A stretch of 6,611 nt of DNA from an uncultured Bacilli bacterium (GTDB lineage Bacteria > Bacillota_I > Bacilli_A > RF39 > UBA660): assembly GCA_944372275.1 (NCBI GenBank), contig CALVYO010000069.1, forward strand, positions 1 to 6,611, written 5' to 3'. The translations under genes and the position numbers were made by a program. Every line of letters starts with the position of its first letter. Within the stretch, counting starts at the first letter, position 1. A model generated the notes under the pieces. It was not told the origin of the DNA and ran no database searches. It saw only the letters and a program-made list of their open reading frames with translations. This document shows, one piece after another, positions 5,081-6,611 of this stretch.

Positions 5081-6028
5081 ATGAACAATTTGTGTTTTAA
5101 AAACAGATGTCAATTATTTATTAAAGAATGTGAAAAAATGACGCAACAATACAATAATGGTATAATTTTTTCAGTAATACAATATGACAAATATTTTCAA
5201 AAGTTAGGAATTACAAATACAATTGATAAAATTGTAGAATTTTATGATACTCAATATACAGGAAATGCTGATTATATTCATATACCTGATTTTAATACTG
5301 TATTAAATAACTATTTAAATTTTCCTATATTAACTGCATATCAAATAGTAGATGGAAAAATCGATATTTTAGGACTTACAACTATAAAAAATTACTATAA
5401 TATGATGCAATTAAATCCATATTATCCAATAGAAAATGCCTATTATTCTGAAATAACAGGTTTAATTGCTAAAAAACATAATTATATTAAAAGTATAGGA
5501 AAACATTTAAATGAAGTAGCAACTATGGCAATACGTGAATATCAAAAAATTTTCCCAAAATTAGAATTAGTTTATGTAGCCGATTGTCGTAATTTCAGGA
5601 GCGTCAACGCAGCAAAATATGGTGCAAAATACATAAGAGAAAGTGATAATTCACCAACTCATGCTAGATTAATTGGTTATTATACGGTAGTCGATCAAAA
5701 CAACAAATTATTAGAAGCACCTACATTTGTTATTAAATTTGAAATGAATAAACCATTACCATCTAAACAAAATATTACATTTAATTATAAACGTAGTGAA
5801 AATTTATTTGAGGATATGGAAAACGAAATTAGAGAAAAATTAAATACTTTTGGAATAAAACCTGAAATACAGACAATCGATGTAGGTACTGGAATTGTTA
5901 AATTTTATGAATTAGAAAATAAAGATATTAATATTGAAGATATTACTATATTTACAAACCAAACAGATTTAGGAAATGATCGTATTCCTAAAAGTAAAGT
6001 TTTATCAAAAAAGGTGGCTAATATATGA
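5081..6028 (+). CDS. Lysine-riboswitch-controlled protein of unknown function, possibly GNAT-like
   Basis: 315 residues from ATG-5081, which follows GAAAGAAGGAA (5064-5074). An in-frame ATG at 4988 would add 31 residues, but it lies in riboswitch stem P5 and its extension crosses the terminator, so it is rejected. No signal peptide or membrane helix. I do not recognise the family with confidence. Residues about 82-185 resemble a degenerate GNAT acyltransferase core: strands with ILTAYQIVDGKIDILGLT, then YYSEITGLIA, a helix opening with KSIGKHLNEVATMAI in place of the acetyl-CoA loop, then LELVYVADCRNFRSVNAAKYGAKY, recalling the NxxSxxxxxKxG end of GNATs. The rest (about 195-300) looks like a separate alpha/beta domain. 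The TGA overlaps the ATG of the peptidase gene, so the two are coupled and probably share a pathway. GNAT similarity is inference from pattern only. Confidence 0.88.
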   Translation: MNNLCFKNRCQLFIKECEKMTQQYNNGIIFSVIQYDKYFQKLGITNTIDKIVEFYDTQYTGNADYIHIPDFNTVLNNYLNFPILTAYQIVDGKIDILGLTTIKNYYNMMQLNPYYPIENAYYSEITGLIAKKHNYIKSIGKHLNEVATMAIREYQKIFPKLELVYVADCRNFRSVNAAKYGAKYIRESDNSPTHARLIGYYTVVDQNNKLLEAPTFVIKFEMNKPLPSKQNITFNYKRSENLFEDMENEIREKLNTFGIKPEIQTIDVGTGIVKFYELENKDINIEDITIFTNQTDLGNDRIPKSKVLSKKVANI

Positions 6029-6611
6029 ATACAATAGATTTTTTTAAAGAAATTTGTAATATTCCTAGAGAATCTGGTAATGAAGAGGCTATAGCAAATT
6101 ATTTGTGTGATTTTGCAAAAAAAAGAAATTTGTATTACAAAAAAGATAAATATAATAATGTTTTAATAAAAAAACAAACTAAAGATTGTCAACCATTAAT
6201 ATTACAAGCTCATACAGATATGGTTTGTGAAAAAGAAAAAAACTATCAATTCGATTTTAAAAAAGATAGTATTGAATGTATTATTGAAAATGGATATATA
6301 AAAGCAAATAAAACAACATTAGGAGCCGATAATGGTATTGGCATTGCCCAAATATTAAATATATTAAATAGTGATTTAAAAGTAAATATTGAAGCAGTTT
6401 TTACTTCTAGTGAAGAAACAACTATGATTGGAGCAATGAATTTTGATAAAAGTTTATTAGAAGGAAAAAGTTTACTATCATTAGATGGTTTCGAAGAAAA
6501 AACAATTATCAATGAAAGTGCTTGTTTTTATGATTTAATAGCTCATAAAGAAAATAAATTTAGTACTAAATATGACAATTATTATATATTAACAGTAAAT
6601 GGATTATTAGG
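6025..6611 (+). CDS. pepD: PepD-type aminoacyl-histidine dipeptidase (M20C), 3' truncated
   Basis: The first 195 residues of a cytoplasmic zinc dipeptidase of the M20C (PepD, Xaa-His dipeptidase) group, cut by the window edge; family members are about 480 residues. Visible motifs: FKEICNIPRESGNEE at 7-21; HTDMV with metal ligand His63 and catalytic Asp65; TTLGADNGIGIA with the bridging Asp102; SSEETTMIGA with Glu130 and Glu131 (general base and ligand); and LDGFEE with probable ligand Asp154. The spacing of these residues agrees within two positions with what I recall for Vibrio PepD. The usual GCAGG-like stretch after the last Asp is replaced by NESACF. The frame ends at NGLLG, just where the GGHSG motif is expected. 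ATG-6025 overlaps the preceding stop (ATGA). The peptidase is probably lysine-repressed through the upstream riboswitch. Substrate range is not certain: M20C enzymes cleave many dipeptides. Confidence 0.92.
   Translation, partial: MNTIDFFKEICNIPRESGNEEAIANYLCDFAKKRNLYYKKDKYNNVLIKKQTKDCQPLILQAHTDMVCEKEKNYQFDFKKDSIECIIENGYIKANKTTLGADNGIGIAQILNILNSDLKVNIEAVFTSSEETTMIGAMNFDKSLLEGKSLLSLDGFEEKTIINESACFYDLIAHKENKFSTKYDNYYILTVNGLL

Noticed and set aside
6246..6512. 88-codon minus-strand open frame
   Set aside because: It lies fully opposite the pepD frame, which carries conserved catalytic motifs; no ribosome-binding site or recognisable product.
1..6611. CRISPR array, insertion sequence, tRNA or rRNA gene
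   Set aside because: No spaced direct repeats, transposase motifs, terminal inverted repeats or tRNA-like folds were seen on either strand.

Overview
The window is very AT-rich DNA from a low-GC Gram-positive bacterium, most likely a gut-type member of the Bacilli (RF39- or Erysipelotrichales-like); the lineage is an inference. Evidence: A/T-ending codons throughout, AGGTGAT- and AAGGGGGA-type Shine-Dalgarno sites, sigma-A promoters with 16-17 bp spacers and TGn extensions, and a family set typical of Firmicutes (TIGR04086 membrane protein, PGKG-type EF-P, four-cysteine L33, L-box riboswitch). Trp is TGG and TGA is used as a stop, so the code looks standard rather than mycoplasmal.

Left part (1-2255). 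The first ten codons of a leftward gene run off the left edge. It diverges from a small four-helix membrane protein (TIGR04086 family), which converges on tgt (tRNA-guanine transglycosylase). tgt diverges from an unrecognised 188-residue soluble protein, and their two promoters appear to use one shared -35 element. Both convergent junctions (TIGR04086/tgt and 188-aa/murF) are built alike: the two stop codons overlap by 4 nt inside or at the loop of a bidirectional terminator hairpin.

Middle part (2240-4500, minus strand). A strong promoter at 4458-4485 drives rpmG (L33), an unrecognised very basic 57-residue protein, efp (EF-P) and, past a weak A/T-stem terminator, murF. The first three genes are tightly packed: the 57-aa gene's ribosome-binding site abuts the rpmG stop, and its own stop overlaps the efp start (ATGA). 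This is a translation module followed by a cell-wall gene.

Right part (4500-6611). The long gap upstream of rpmG is not empty. It holds a short minus-strand transcription unit with promoter, ribosome-binding site and terminator but a broken reading frame. Divergent from it is a well-formed promoter followed by a full lysine riboswitch (L-box) and an intrinsic terminator. The riboswitch leads a two-gene operon with ATGA coupling: an unrecognised 315-residue, possibly GNAT-like protein and a PepD-type (M20C) dipeptidase truncated at the right edge. A lysine-repressed peptidase operon suggests scavenging of lysine from peptides, or an uncharacterised acyl-lysine or peptide pathway.

Several open reading frames extend upstream of their likely true starts. 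I moved the starts of tgt, the 188-aa gene, murF and the 315-aa gene to the codon that follows a good ribosome-binding site.
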